The notes under the pieces were generated by a model. That model was not told the DNA's origin and searched no databases. It was given only the letters and a program-made list of their open reading frames with translations. From Candolleomyces eurysporus (lineage: Eukaryota > Basidiomycota > Agaricomycetes > Agaricales > Psathyrellaceae), in assembly GCA_027579435.1 (NCBI GenBank), contig JANBPK010001046.1, positions 1 through 64,000 of the forward strand: 64,000 nt of DNA. Direction: 5' to 3'. Both the position numbers and the translations under genes were made by a program. The stretch's first letter is position 1; every line of letters starts with the position of its first letter. This document shows positions 13,734 through 25,925 of the stretch, piece by piece.

Positions 13734-16268
13734 ATGCGTTCTTTACTCATTTTAACGGGCGTGGCTTCTATCACGCCGCTGCGTGCTTTAGCGCAGACTC
13801 AAGACACGCGTGGCCAGCCTATGCGCAAAGGCAGTCCCGGAACTTTTGAAGTTATCGGCCAGTCTCTTGTCAGCGCCCAGCAGGTCAGTGGCGATTGTTG
13901 ATTGATCTCAGTCACCTGTTGATACTGAAACAACGTTGATCAAGCTCTTCCTTGGAAACACGGACTCGGTATACTTCATTGACAAGGTCGAGAACAATCC
14001 GACTCAGATCAACGGTCATCCAGTTTGGGGCTCGGGTGTGTTTTCTTTGATCCCCTTCGCTGTTCTCTCTGCTGACCGGCTAACTATTCAGAATGGGGGC
14101 TGTCGAACAACCAGCAACGACCCTTGGACGTCATGACCAATGCGTTCTGCGCAGTGAGTCAGCCCTTGTATCGTTCGTCCACGGCTAACTGACGTTGGTA
14201 TTTCTGTTAGGGTGGCAACGTTCTTGGGAATGGTACATGGATCAACGTGGGTGGCAATCAAGCGGTCACTTGGGGCGGAAATGCTGTAGATCGTCAAGAC
14301 GGAGGTGGACCGTATAACGATCCAGATGGACGACAATCGTGAGTGTTCCTTCGATATCTTCATGGAGAGGAACCTTTACTCAACCACGATGTCTGTAGTA
14401 TCAGGTATGGCCGTCCTTGAGAATTACCCCATATCGTTCGCTTATATTCGCCAGAATGCTCGATCCTTGCGTTGACCGAAACTGCGATTGGAGAATGTCG
14501 CCTCACCCCTCCGACCAAAGGTGGTACCCAACGCTGTACGTCTCTAACCTTCAACTTCATCTACCTACCCACCGCTGAGTTTTGAGCGTACAACCAACAG
14601 CGAAACGGTGGAGGATGGTAGCATCATGATCGTGAGTTCCTTGAGCCTTTTCGCCGAATCTCAGTTGACGCATTTTCAACTAGATTGGTGGCTGTAGGAA
14701 CGGCGGCTATGTCAACGACCCAGGCCAAGATAACCCTACATACGAATTCTTCCCCCCAACCGGCGATCCAATCGACTCGCCCATGCTCAGCCGTACGCTA
14801 CCAGTCAATCTCTACCCTCTCGTTTGGCTCCTTCCCTCCGGTCGGATCCTCATGCAAGCCAACTGGGAAACTGTCTTGCTGGATCGACATACCAACCAGG
14901 AAACCCAGCTGGATAATATCCCGGATGCAGTGCGAGTGTATCCTGCCAGTGCCGGGACGCTTATGTTGCCTCTGACCCCGGCCAACAACTATACGGCGAC
15001 GGTCTTGTTCTGTGGAGGGGCCAATGTTACAACGGAGACGTACGTTTACCTCGACCTCTCGTTCAAGGCGTGGTGCTGACTACGGCTTTGAATACAGGTG
15101 GTGGGCCCAAGATTTCATTCCTCTGCAGCAGGCCCCGTCTACATCGTGTGTCAAGATCACACCGGACGTCTCTCAATCTTATACCCACGACGATCCTCTC
15201 CCCGAAGCGCGAAGCATGCTCAACTTGATCCAGCTGCCGGACGGGACTGTACTGGGATTGAACGGAGCAGCGACGGGTAAATATTCTGCTTCCTTCATCC
15301 TGCATCCGAGCTGACTATAGTGTTCTGTTTAGGCACAGCGGGTTACGGTAATACGACCTGGGCTGTTGGACAATCGTTTGCGGATAACGCCCTCCTCACG
15401 CCTATCCTGTACGACCCCAAGGCGCCTGCCGGCAGCCGATGGTCTCGCAACGGGTTCTCTGCCAGCAACATTCCCCGGATGTACCATTCGTCTGCTATCC
15501 TTCTTCCTGATGGTACGTTCCTTACACCTACATTTCTCTTTGACATACCGTTTTGGTATTAATATGGCCAATTTGTAACGCAGGATCCGTCATGGTCTCT
15601 GGATCAAACCCTAACGCCGATTACACCACTGGAGTCAAGTTCTCCACCGAATACCGTACCGAGCTGTTCTACCCCTCGTACTTTAGCAAGAGGAGACCGG
15701 AGCCTAAGGCGTTGCCTGTTAAGCTTACCTATGGTGGGGCCGCATTCGACGTCCAACTCTCGTCGGATGATCTCTTTGGGAACATCGATAATATCAACAA
15801 GACTACGGCTGTGGTTATCAGACCAGGATTCTCGACCCATTCTATGGTGTGCCTCTACATATATACTCTATGACGCCATACTAATACTGCCCTCAGAACA
15901 TGGGCCAACGCTACGTGGAACTCCAAACCAGCTTCACAGGCTACCAGAACGACCACACCGCCATCCTGCACGTCTCCCAGCTCCCATCAAACCCAGCCAT
16001 CCTCGCTCCCGGTCCCGCACTGCTCTTCATCGTCGTTAATGGTGTCCCCTCGGTCGGTGTGCAGGTTATGGTGGGCTCCGGGAATATAGAGACGCAGCAG
16101 ATGCTACCTGCGGCGAGCTTGCCTGCTTCGCAGATTTTGTTGGGGGATTCGCCCAATTCGAAGACTGGGGCTACGACGGGTAATGGTGCTTTGGGGAGTG
16201 GATCGAGAGGCGGACTGGGTTGGGCTGTGTTGGTGGTCAGCGTCGCTGTAGGGGTGTTGGTGATTTGA
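13734..16268 (+). CDS. copper radical oxidase, glyoxal-oxidase type, GPI-anchored
   Basis: Twelve exons: 13734-13883, 13945-14035, 14092-14153, 14211-14338, 14399-14404, 14455-14535, 14601-14631, 14684-15039, 15098-15276, 15333-15512, 15584-15846 and 15897-16268, about 632 residues. The start at 13734 gives a signal peptide MRSLLILTG..ALAQ. Motifs follow the glyoxal oxidase family throughout: FLGNTDSVYFIDKVENN, NAFCAGGNVLGNGTW, IGGCRNGGY, PDAVRVYPASAG, NIPRMYHSSA and GFSTHSMNMGQR. Predicted active site: Cys100-Tyr170 cross-link, Tyr412, His413 and His507, with spacings close to the set remembered for Phanerochaete glyoxal oxidase (70/135/377/378/471). The C-terminus is Gly/Ser-rich then hydrophobic, a GPI signal. 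It oxidises a small aldehyde or alcohol, releasing H2O2. Exon 5 is only 6 nt (TATCAG), coding part of SIR. Confidence 0.92.
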
Positions 16269-16832
16269 ATGTATTTGGTATGCTTAGAATCTACTTACGT
16301 GTATATAGCCTTCTCTCGTATTTCTACGAAGAGTAATATGGGTGTTTTCTAGCCCCTCTTCCTTGAGAACATTCGACATACTAGTGGGCCAAGCAACTCC
16401 TTTACCTTGTATATCAGATCAAAGTTGAAGAATTTATTCAATGAGCAACAACCACGTCTGAGGATCATTTCATACGACTCCCGAGATTGGATCTAACATA
16501 GCAAGAGTACATCCGGAATACTGTGCGGGCTGGAAGAACAATCCATCAATAAGAACGAAAGCAGAATGTCGAGTCCACCTTGAATATCGAATACTTGTGG
16601 CGGATTCCTAGTTGCACTGGGCGCCAAGTATTCCTCGGCCGGCACCGGCCACTTAGCCATTTAAACCTGGAGCATTTATGCCTGATCACGTTGGCGCAGG
16701 TGTGATTCGGCTTTGCTCTCTACCACCATCGCTTCATCTAGTCTGCAGAAACCCCACCAGCACCCTTATACAACCCCATATTCACTTCTCACTCAAAGCT
16801 CTGCTTACACAGAGTGCTTTGGACAGGGTATA
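16269..16832. other. intergenic; 3' flank of the copper radical oxidase
   Basis: No gene. The last part (about 16740-16832) resembles the leader region before FunK1 gene 1, in keeping with the relic that follows. Confidence 0.4.
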
Positions 16833-17110
16833 ATGTCGATATTCTCCAGCGAAAATGAAGAGACAGCATTTCCAACGCACACATCCAATACGCTGGAAGG
16901 TCTACGCAAATGTCGGACAAGGACTGGGTAGCCTCACTTTATCAAGACCTGGCAGCGAAGGACTCAATTGAGCGATACCTCAGTGCAGCCTTTAACCGCG
17001 TTCCGAATTCCGAACCGCCGGTTTGAGGATGCTGAGCTCGATGAGTCTCCCACTGACTCTAAGCGAAGATGCCCGCCAAGTCGAAGGCCATTGAGGTTGG
17101 TCGGTGATCC
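16833..17110 (+). pseudogene. FunK1 relic 1: N- and C-terminal ends joined by an internal deletion
   Basis: The ATG at 16833 opens MSIFSSENEETAFPTHTSNT, matching the start of FunK1 gene 1 (MSTFFSSDDSTAFATHTHNT). About 80 bases on, another frame reads DWVASLYQDLAAKDSIERYL, like WPTSLYHDLTEATTIEGYL. At about 17026-17100 the sequence jumps to EDAELDESPTDSKRRCPPSRRPLRLV, matching the far C-terminus of FunK1 gene 1. The whole kinase domain is missing and the frame is broken, so this is dead. It is on the plus strand, followed by the copper-radical-oxidase relic. Confidence 0.75.
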
Positions 17111-17454
17111 TATAATAAACTCGCTGTAGGGGTTCTGTATTCGTTGGCTGTGGTTGGTCTCGATGTTTTCTTTCCTTGGTTCGTGGTTCCTATCCCCTCT
17201 GTATTGTTAAATGTTAACCCTCGTGAGTGCGCGTTGTTTGGTCGCGATTGACGCAGAAACCATTAGGCTGTTTGACTAGCACCACCGTGCTTCATGAATC
17301 ACTCTCCCTCCCTCACCTCCAACTCGACCTTTCTCTCTAAGATAGCTCTGCAAAGGAGCAAGAGCTGATTATGGGTTCATATAACTGCATATACAAAGAT
17401 TACCTAACCTGTGCGTTGTTCTGATCTGCAACTGAATCCTGATCATACGTTCGA

Positions 17455-18570
17455 CAGTGAAATGCAGGAGGATGGTAGCATAATTATCGTGTGCTTCTTC
17501 GAATCCTTCCAACTCGAATTGGAATTCTGAAGACCGACGCGTCTCCTCCCAGATCGGTGGCCGCAGGAAAGGCGGCTACGTTAAAGACTCAAGTCAAGAT
17601 AACCCTGCATAAGAATCTTTCCCTCCCGCTCAGCCGCCCGTCAACCTCTACCTTGCCTCTACCTCTCGTCTAGCTTCTTCCTTCGGGCCGAAATCTCATG
17701 CAAGTAGACAGGGAAACCGTCTTGCTGGTCCGACATACCGATCAGGACACTCAGCTAGATAATATCCCGGATGCAGTGCGAGTGTATCCTGCCAGTGCTG
17801 GGACCCTTATTTTGCCTTTGAACCCGGCCAAAACTATCTGGCGACGGTTACATTCTGTGGAAGGGCCAATGTTGCAACGGATTATTACCCATATCTCGTG
17901 TGGGGATTCGAATACAGGTGATGGGCGCAGGATTTCAATCATTCCCCTGCAGCGGGCCCCGTCTACTTCGTGTGATCACACCGGACGCATATCATTCCTA
18001 CACCCACGAAGACCCTCTCCCGGGAGCGCGAAGCAGGCTCAACTTATTCCGGCCGTCGGATGGGGGAGCATCAAGATTGAAAAGAGGAGCGACATGTAAG
18101 CATTCCACGTTCTCCCTCTCGGGCCAAGCCGACGATTTCTCTTGCTCAGGCACGGCATTATTGTAACACAACCTGGGCCCTTGGTCAACTGGGAGCTGAT
18201 AATTCTCTGCCTACGCTTATCCTCGACGACCCGAAGGCCCTGCCGGCAGCCGATGATTTCGCAACGGGTCCTTGGCCAGCACCACTTCCCGGATGTGCCA
18301 TTGGTCTGCTATCCTTTCCGATGGTGCGTACATGCATTTTTTCACCTCTCCTTTCTCCTTGGGCAAGAGGAAACCAGAACCATAAGCGTTGTTTGCTAAA
18401 CTCACCTAGGGCGGCTCCGCGTCCGACGTCCCCCTTTGACTCTTTTGGAGCGTTGATGATATCAACACGGCTACGGCTGTGGTTATCAGACCGGGATTCT
18501 CGAATCATTCTACGGGGTGTCCCGACATGTCTTAGGGTCACCTGTCCCACTGACTGACCGTCCAGGGTAC
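17455..18570 (+). pseudogene. copper radical oxidase relic
   Basis: Segments align in order with exons 7-11 of the intact oxidase at 13734-16268: the IIGG.RKGGYV region at about 17550, MQ..WETVLL..H at about 17698, NIPDAVRVYPASAGT at 17761-17805, the THEDPLPGAR segment at about 18000, the TIPRM-like stretch near 18290, and VVIRPGFSNHST at 18480-18515. Stop codons, frameshifts and deletions interrupt it, and IGGC has become GGRR with loss of the Cys. No signal peptide exon is recognisable. A duplicated, long-decayed copy of its neighbour. Confidence 0.8.
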
Positions 18571-18894
18571 GTGGAACGTCGATGCACTGAGTTTTAGGTA
18601 CGACATCGCTGTCGGTTATCCGAATGGCATTACAGATAGCAACCGCATACGGTTGTCTCAATTATGTTCATTCCCGACGGCTATCGTCATATATGAATGA
18701 AACATAAACGGGTTCTCTTGTCGTTCGTACACGATCTACACCATCATGATACTCTACTAATTAGTACTAACCGGAGAGTAAATAAATGTCCGAAGACGAG
18801 AAAACGTCCGGAAATGAGAAAAGTAGGAAGATCAGACCAAGACGACATACAAGTCCAAGCCGAGCATTAGACATAATGCAGGCCAGCTATCGCT
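18571..18894. other. no recognisable gene
   Basis: Short spacer between the oxidase relic and the 3' end of the minus-strand secreted-protein gene. Nothing supported. Confidence 0.4.
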
Positions 18895-19497
18895 TTACAT
18901 AAATAGGGATGAGGTGACGGAACTCAACCGCAATACATATGGCGGATTGTCATTGAAACAGATTGGGTTGTAGCAAACACCGGCCTTCCCGAGATCGCAG
19001 ACATCCCCGGAAGGCTTATTGACAATTGCCCCCAACTTGACGCTGGGCGGAAGTGTATTGGCCAAGGAAGCGTTGAGCGGGGCTTGGCAAGGGTAGGGGG
19101 AAGGAGGGCCGGAGTCTTCAAAACCCGTAAATCGGTTCTAAAATGGTCGGGTCTGGTGTTAGTCGACTGCCGCAGGAAAGGGAGTGCAAGTGAGTAGAGT
19201 GAACGTACGCATTGACATTCGATCAACGTCGGCAGGTCCGTGAACTTGCAGTAGATCTTCCCGTTCGTGAAGGCGTACTTTCTGAGGACGAGGTCTCCCG
19301 CCGACCTGCGTGGAGGACACTAAGACTAGGAATCGCTCTAAACCGCGGCGGCCACCGTCAGTCGACGGTGAACAAGTAGTGAGCGATGTCTGCTATGTCC
19401 AGGAGTTCTACCTGGATTGGGAGAGTGGGCGCTACCCAAAGCTACCGAGACCTGCCAGGGCGGCGAACCAGAGCGCGAGAATCAGCCGACTAAGGAT
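18895..19497 (-). CDS. small secreted cysteine-rich protein; start codon apparently ATC
   Basis: Three exons join in phase on the minus strand: up to 19436, 19305-19209 and 19137-18895. The mature part reads SAGDLVLRKYAFTNGKIYCK..LIECQC|NRFTGF and then PYPCQAPLN, DVCDLGKAGVC and NPICFN, with at least eight cysteines. Exon 1 encodes LSRLILALWFAALAGLGSFG, a good signal-peptide core. Its natural start position, 19497-19495, is ATC rather than ATG, and a TATATC-like element lies about 45 bases upstream. The nearest in-frame ATGs (19653, 19641) would add about 50 residues in front of the signal core. Either the gene lost its ATG, uses another 5' exon, or the base is wrong. I do not recognise the family. 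Confidence 0.5.
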
Positions 19498-19659
19498 GGC
19501 ACAGTGAAGAATGGAGAGGGCGGCTACGCGGGGGGGACGAGAGATATAAAGAGTGGCCTTATGGGAGGCTGAGAGGTTCGAGGTGTACTTTGCCCTGTAA
19601 CGTTCAGATAGCCCATGTAAAGATGCAGAGAGATTAATCATTATACATTCCAAGATGTG

Positions 19660-21107
19660 CTATTTTAGAACCCAAGGAAAAAAAACACTAAGATCACGAG
19701 TACAGCACCCGTAGACCGAAGTACTTAAAAGTAGCGTTCCGGGAACAACGCGAGAGATAATGGCTCGTAGGGGATGGACGGCTGCGCGTGGTACGACGGC
19801 TCAGGCTCGGAAGTGGAAGGTAAAGCTCGAGGCATCATTGAGAGTTCCCCGTGATTAGACTAAACGAACTTGTGTCAGGGTTATCGAGATTGAGTTGGAA
19901 GGAGCTGGTCGGGGAGAGATGGGCGACGCAACAGATATCGCAGTAGTATTAGGAATAGGGGATCGAAGTTGGCTGCGGTACATATAAATCGTGAGGTTTC
20001 CTTGACATTCCTTTTAAAAGGCCGAGAATTTAAGCTTAATGTTCTCAACTGACAGCAGCGAGGAGAATCGGTTTGGCAGACCATCCTCCGTCACTCAAGA
20101 AGAGGCCTGGTTTCACCCCTTGGTTCTCCCAAACGAAGCACGATGGCGATGTAAAAGCTGACTCAATAGCCAAGGGCTCGGCCCAGTTTAAGTTTATAGG
20201 TCACGGTGGACTCGGTAAAGCTTGAATACAAAGCCGATAAAATTGACTGCTATTGTAATTCTATCTGGTAGGACCCTGTGGTTTTCAACAATAGAATCGG
20301 TTGTACCTCTTCAATTTTTCGTGTATCACAATCCGAGTCGGTGCGAGATCATGTGTCGAGATCCTGGGTGTCTGGATCTATGACTAGGGAAGCTGTTGGA
20401 CGCACACACACATACACAAGAGTACGTATACCTGGTCAGTGTATAGTACTTTAACAGTCTTGTATGTACTCCGAAAAATTCGCAGCACACTTGGATAACC
20501 GGATCCGGTCAAATAGATCTTCCCGTTCATATGGATAAGCTCCCAGGAAACATATGGCAGAAGTACTTTCGTCTGCCGCAAGGCTCAGGGTCTCGGTAGG
20601 TTCGACGATCGCCATTTAGTACATTGTATCCAGAGTCGTTGGGCATCGATGACATGAGTGATATCATATGAGTAAAGCCGGAGCCCGCGCCGGCTATCAT
20701 CGGGAGCAGACTCACTTGACACAGTGGCACGGCAAATTGGCTATTTTTACGTATTCCAGGAAGTGTCACGCAACTGGAGAGCGCCCTCACAAGAACACGA
20801 GACGAGATTAATACGTATTTACGATAAACCAAGCCATGGCAGTTCCTGTTCCTGGAAAAAGAGACCCTTGATTGTGTACCCTGCCAGGAAGCGCCTTCTT
20901 CACCTCATCACCTCTATCTCTGGCGCCGACCATGTTCTTGGATCCCCCGCGTGGCTTTTTATTTAATTATTATTTAACTAAATGGCAGCGACACGCTTAG
21001 AACCCCAACTTTTGTCCCCCTTCTTCCCTTCATACTCCCAAAGAACCTTGGCTTTTTCGTGCGTCTAATACCCATTTCCAATCCACTGCTTTCTGTGGTT
21101 CCCGATT
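19660..21107. other. no recognisable gene
   Basis: About 1.4 kb between the secreted-protein gene and the P450. Frames of 60-100 codons occur, with no motif or splice support. Confidence 0.4.
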
Positions 21108-23427
21108 ATGGTCGCACCACATACAACTGGTGCCCCGGAACGATGGCTACTCTTTCGTCCCTCGTCCTTTCTAGGGCTGGGGTTGAATCGCAAGGCTAAT
21201 GTGCTGCTTATCGCTGATGGCCTTGCCTTCTTCATATTCGTCTTTATTCTCGCCAACCTGGGGCGCAAGTATCGCGCTAAGAAGAAGTACGAAGAGAGCC
21301 TTCTTCCTTTACCACCTTGTCCACCCAAGCGTGGTCCGCTGGGTCATGTTGGGATCATACCGAAGGAGTTCGAGTACCTGACGTATGAAAGATGGGCAAA
21401 GGAACTGGGTGAGCGCGCCTAGCATTCCATTCGTTGAAGCCGTGCTTCAGGACTGAGCAACTAATTGTCTTTCCTTGACGGCGCAGACTCAGATATAATC
21501 CATTTGCAGCTAAGAGACAAGATTATCATTGTCCTACATTCTTGGGAGGCAGTTACGACCTTCTTCGAGAAGAAAGCAAGTCTGAACTCGGATAGGTAAG
21601 CCCCATCCAAGTATGCGAACGATGCTGTGATCTAACCCCATTATATCATGGTAGGTCCCAGCGTGTGATGAAGGACGAAATGTGGGTCCATTTCCTGCAC
21701 ACTCTCTCTGTAGGTCCACTGTTTGCTCACCTGCCCTGACCTCCATCAGTGTCGGGTGGAATTGGCTTCTTTCATCCCTTCCATACGGTGAACGATGGAG
21801 AAAAGGAAGAAAGTTATTTCAGCGTCATCTCCATCCTCTGAACATGAAGCTCTTCGAACCTCGTCAATTAGCATTTATCCGTGGTCTTTTCCTTCCCCAG
21901 CTCCTCGAAGGTCCCAGCGATGTCATTTCTGTCATTCGACAGTGGGTCCAAGCCCTTTGTGATTATCTTTTGACAGGTCTTCTGACCATCTGCTCTGCCT
22001 TCCTCCAGATTTACAGGAGGGCTGTCGTTATCGGTGGCCTATGGGATTGAGATGAAACCCAAGGATGACCCATACGTCCAGATGTCCGAGAGAGCGATGT
22101 CGGGCCTCGTCCTCGCTGGAACGCCAGGGCGATGGCTTGTAGACGTGCTACCATTGTTGAAATACGTTCCTTCGTGGTTTCCTGGTGCCGAATGGAAAAG
22201 ACAGGGCGCTGTTTGGAGGAGTTGGCAGGATGACATGCGAACCAAACCTTTCAACGTTGCATTGGCAAACATGGTGAGTTTCCCGTATTCGTCCTTTCAG
22301 CTTTTTTTTCTTCTGCATCGGAGGTAGCTCTAACTTCTTGGATCAATAGGAGAATGGCACTGCAAGATCTTCCTTTACCGTGGAAGCACTACAGTCTATT
22401 GAAGGCACGGCTTCATCGCACGACGACGTCGAGTTGGTTAAAGATATCTCTGCAACTATATTTGCGGGTGCGAACTCTGTTTTTCCCTGGGTATCGTTGT
22501 TCTCAGGTTGTTTACTTATTAGCCGGCGCTGAGACAAGCGCATCAACAATGGGTACTTTCTTTCTCGCTATGCTTTGCTACCCCGAGGTTCAAGAGAAAG
22601 CGTTTGCGGAGCTTGAGCGGGTGCTTGGCCCCAATCGCCTGCCAACGTTTGAAGATAAGGGCAAGCTGCCATATATTACCGCGATTATGAAGGAAAGCTT
22701 ACGGTACGGCCGCTCACAATTGAACTCCACTAGTGGGACTCTGTACTGAAATTACATCGTCTCAGATGGCAAAGCCCCAATCCCATCGCACTTCCCCACA
22801 CGTCGACTGAAGAAGATGTATATAAGGGTCTCAGGATACCCAAAGGTTCTATGGTTATTGGAAACGTCTGGTACGGCGCCTCCGTTGCTTAGACTCGATT
22901 CTCGCCTCTCATTTCGAATTTGTCTGGGTCTTCGACAGGGCGCTGATGCATAACGAGGAAGAGTTCCCTGAACCTATGGAGTTCAAACCGGAGCGTTTCC
23001 TCAACCCGGACGGTAGCCTAAACGACCAGATTCGAGACCCTGCTACTGCCGTCTTTGGCTTCGGGAGAAGGCGAGTGCTTTTAGCCTGCTCTACTGTACG
23101 TACTCACAGAGTTATATTTCTTTCTACACTTTTAGACTTTGCCCTGGTCGTTACATCGCCCTTTCTTCCCTCTGGATAACTATTGCATCGGTTGTTGCGG
23201 CTTTCAGGATCGAGAGAAAACTCGATGATAATGGAAAACCAATTAAGCCAAAGCCCGATTACCTCCCTGGAATTGGCAGGTCGGTCGAAAAATCTCGATC
23301 TCCAAATCGGTTGTGCCCTGATATTCTTTCTTCTGATAGGTTCCCAGCTCCTTTCCAAGCGACAGTCAAAGTACGCTCTCAAGAGCTTGCGGATATAATT
23401 CGAAGCTTCGAGGGACGAGGTCTATAA
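21108..23427 (+). CDS. cytochrome P450 monooxygenase 1
   Basis: Eleven exons: 21108-21408, 21487-21595, 21655-21681, 21750-21941, 22009-22273, 22350-22467, 22523-22703, 22766-22870, 22939-23070, 23136-23279 and 23340-23427, about 553 residues. An N-terminal membrane anchor (NVLLIADGLAFFIFVFILANL) precedes a PLPPCPPKRGPLGHVG proline hinge. Helix C is WLLSSLPYGERWRKGRKLFQ, the I-helix AGAET lies at 338-342, the ExxR motif is ESLR (395-398), PERF is FKPERF and the heme loop is FGFGRRLCPGR with Cys479 as ligand. It would act at the endoplasmic reticulum with a P450 reductase; the substrate cannot be told. The intron before the heme Cys (23071-23135) starts with GC instead of GT. It is not closely similar to the two P450s at 44 and 54 kb. 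Confidence 0.9.
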
Positions 23428-23774
23428 GTGCAAAGAGCGTACTGGTAAGATGTACAATGTGTAATATAGGGACATTGGTCACGATTTTTTTNCACGATTT
23501 GTCCACGACGACATGTATATAACACAGGCTGGTTACCCAGAAAAATCAGTGCAGGCAGGGTTTCGCCACCTTGAGTATTGGTTCGTCCAAGTTCGGTCTG
23601 AGAACACCAGCATTTTCCTGATTTGGGCCGCAACGACAGATAAGCTTATAGCAGCTCCGAGTCTACTATTATCTGATCCTTGGGCGCTAACCTTTGAGCT
23701 GGATTGGCTCGTTGAACGGCTAAGATTATGCATCAAGTTCGAATAAGAGTTAAGAGAGATATACTGTATTGCCT

Positions 23775-23927
23775 AATCTGAAGTGAGTTCGCATCCTCAG
23801 CCAAGCTAGACCTGACTTCTAATCGGGACCAAATCGAGACAAAGGGACGGTGGGAGCGTGATAACGTGCTTAACCGACAGCAGTGGGCATCACCATCGTC
23901 CCTGCCAGTATCCTTACCAGCGCCCAG
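23775..23927 (+). repeat. 5' flank shared by NYN-CCCH copies A, B and C
   Basis: The block with tcgggaccaaatcgag (23823) and the following lines up to the start codon recur before copy B (about 30150-30278) and, more weakly, copy C (about 32810-32952). The similarity shows that promoter and gene were duplicated together. Confidence 0.6.
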
Positions 23928-25925
23928 ATGTCCTCAACATCCCAGCTCGACCCAATACCGCTCGAAATTGCACATGGGCTGCCATCGAGCACCTCTGACG
24001 TCAGCGACCTGTGAGTTGACTCGCTCTTCTGGTTCTGGTGACCTCGTTGACCAATCTCATAGGGCTGACATGTGCATACGTATGAAAGGTTGCTAGATAT
24101 CGCAATCGCGAGAGCTTTTGGTCGTAGCTCATACCACGTTCTTAGATGATATCGATCGAATATTGGCTTATGAAGAGAGGTCGCTTGAGTTGTTGACCGA
24201 AGTAAAGAGTGAACTCTCGAAGTCAACAAGAGAAGCCACAGACTCAAAAGGAAGTGCCAGTCAAGTCCAGTCAAGTCCTCTAGGCGTGCGTGTACTCGAC
24301 AACATTCGTTGCTCGTTCTTAATGTCGCGTATTTGCAACTCAGATGAAACGCATTGTCACCTTGATCGACGGCGATGGAGCTATTTTCAACCTTGACCTC
24401 GTCGCCAATGGCAAGGAAGGTGGTCAGGAAGCTGCCTTGAGATTGGCGACGGGTGTTGCTCAGCACCTCCAGACCCAGGAGGGCCATCAATTATGGGCTT
24501 ATGTCTTTCTGCAAAAGCAAGGTCTCGAGACCATATTTTATCGTTCGTCCAAGCACCGGCCTGCAAAGAAATTGGGTGACTTCATGGCTGGGTTCAACCA
24601 AGCGGCACATCGGTTTATGATGGTAGATGCAGGCGATGACAAAGAGGCAGCGGATGCCAAAATCAAAGGTTGGCCGCTTTGTATTCACCCCTTCATCGAA
24701 TTACATTCATACATTATTCGTAGCTCTTATCGAAGCCGAGATATCCCTCCCACAGACCGAGAAAATCATAATTGCAGGTACGAAAACAGGCCGTCAACTG
24801 GTGCACTACTCCAGCCATATCTGCAGGTACTCACGATGGTGGATACATAACTACCCTTCGTTCACATATTACTTTGGGCCACAAGCACAAGTTGATTCTC
24901 CTTGAAAGCTATGACGAAGCTGTGGCCAAGTTTGCTGACCTCGATTTGCCTACTTTTCGTATCGAAAACCTTTTCATTCCGGAGAAGCTCGTCCCGACTG
25001 CGACCCCCCAGTTGCTGCCAAGGGATATATCTAGCCCTCAAACCCCTCCAGGATCTCCAAAGGCATCACCGGGGTGTTCGCCTGGTATTCGCCGAAGAGT
25101 TCATGGTCGAGGATCTTCTTTAGGCGGGACAGCAGACGGGGCCAGTACTGAGCCTCCTGATATACTCCCCAGCTCCGGAGGGCCAGAGCGCCGCCCGATT
25201 TCACTTCCTGGGACGCCTGAGGTGAATGTTCGTACTCGCTTCGTAAGTCTTCCTTCTACGTGCGCTTTCACTGTACGGTATCTAACGTGTGTCGGTGTGT
25301 TGTGCGATAGAGCTCGCTTCCTCGTAGGTTCCATAATTAGCCCGCAATGTCACAGCTAACCATAGTGCCTACGCTGTATCAAGGAGGGCTGTGCCTTAAT
25401 CATTACCTCCTCAAGTGTGCATTCGGGGACAAGTGCAAATACCGTCATGATTACAACCCAAGTTCAAACGAGCTGGCGCTTTTACGAGAATATGCGAAGA
25501 CATATCTACCTTGTTCAGCTGTTCAAAAAGGTCTCTGTCGCTCCCTTTACTTGGTTGGCACCGCGCTAACAAGTATACGCTTTAGGAGGGGTTTGTCCTA
25601 GCGGCGATGACTGTATCTACGCGCATGGCAAATGCCCCGATCTGTTAGATTGCCGTTACTTTAAGGCCAACAGTTGCAAATTCGGAGGGGGTGAGTATTT
25701 GTTCACGGTCAACTATTGCTGTCAATGGCTAACCTCAACACTCCTCATTCGATCATGCAGAGGACATGCACACCGCCGGACAACCTCAGGAAAATGAGTC
25801 TGTACACGGGCTTGGTTTGATCATTCGTGAGTAAATCTGTTACCTACATCTCAACACTAACCAAAGGTCGCATTTGTTATATTTTGTCACTAGCCGATGA
25901 TCCGGGTGCTAACACTGCTAATTAA
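23928..25925 (+). CDS. NYN/PIN-like domain + CCCH zinc-finger protein, copy A
   Basis: Eleven exons: 23928-24010, 24063-24088, 24128-24285, 24344-24668, 24724-24777, 24827-25242, 25311-25323, 25366-25530, 25586-25690, 25761-25826 and 25894-25925, about 480 residues. A short helical region (ELLTEVKSEL) precedes a domain I believe is Pfam DUF7923 (from memory). Its acidic motifs LIDGDG (Asp98, Asp100), KEAADAKIK (Asp193) and GTHDGGY (Asp219) have the order expected of a NYN/PIN nuclease. A Pro/Ser-rich linker leads to finger 1, C-x7-C-x5-C-x3-H (residues CLNHYLLKC..KYRH), finger 2, C-x8-C-x5-C-x3-H (VCPSGDDCIYAH), and a C-x7-C-x7-H tail. Inferred role: RNA binding and possibly RNA cleavage, as in Regnase-type proteins. 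All motifs are intact. Confidence 0.82.

Noticed and set aside
14360..14460. Reading the copper oxidase without the 6-nt exon
   Set aside because: Joining 14338 to 14455 directly leaves the phase right but drops two residues of the conserved SIRML segment, and the AG/GT pair around TATCAG is exact; the micro-exon model is preferred.
24491..24688. Minus-strand frames over the NYN-like domains, repeated in several copies
   Set aside because: They recur only because the sense domain is conserved; they have no consistent start, end or motif.
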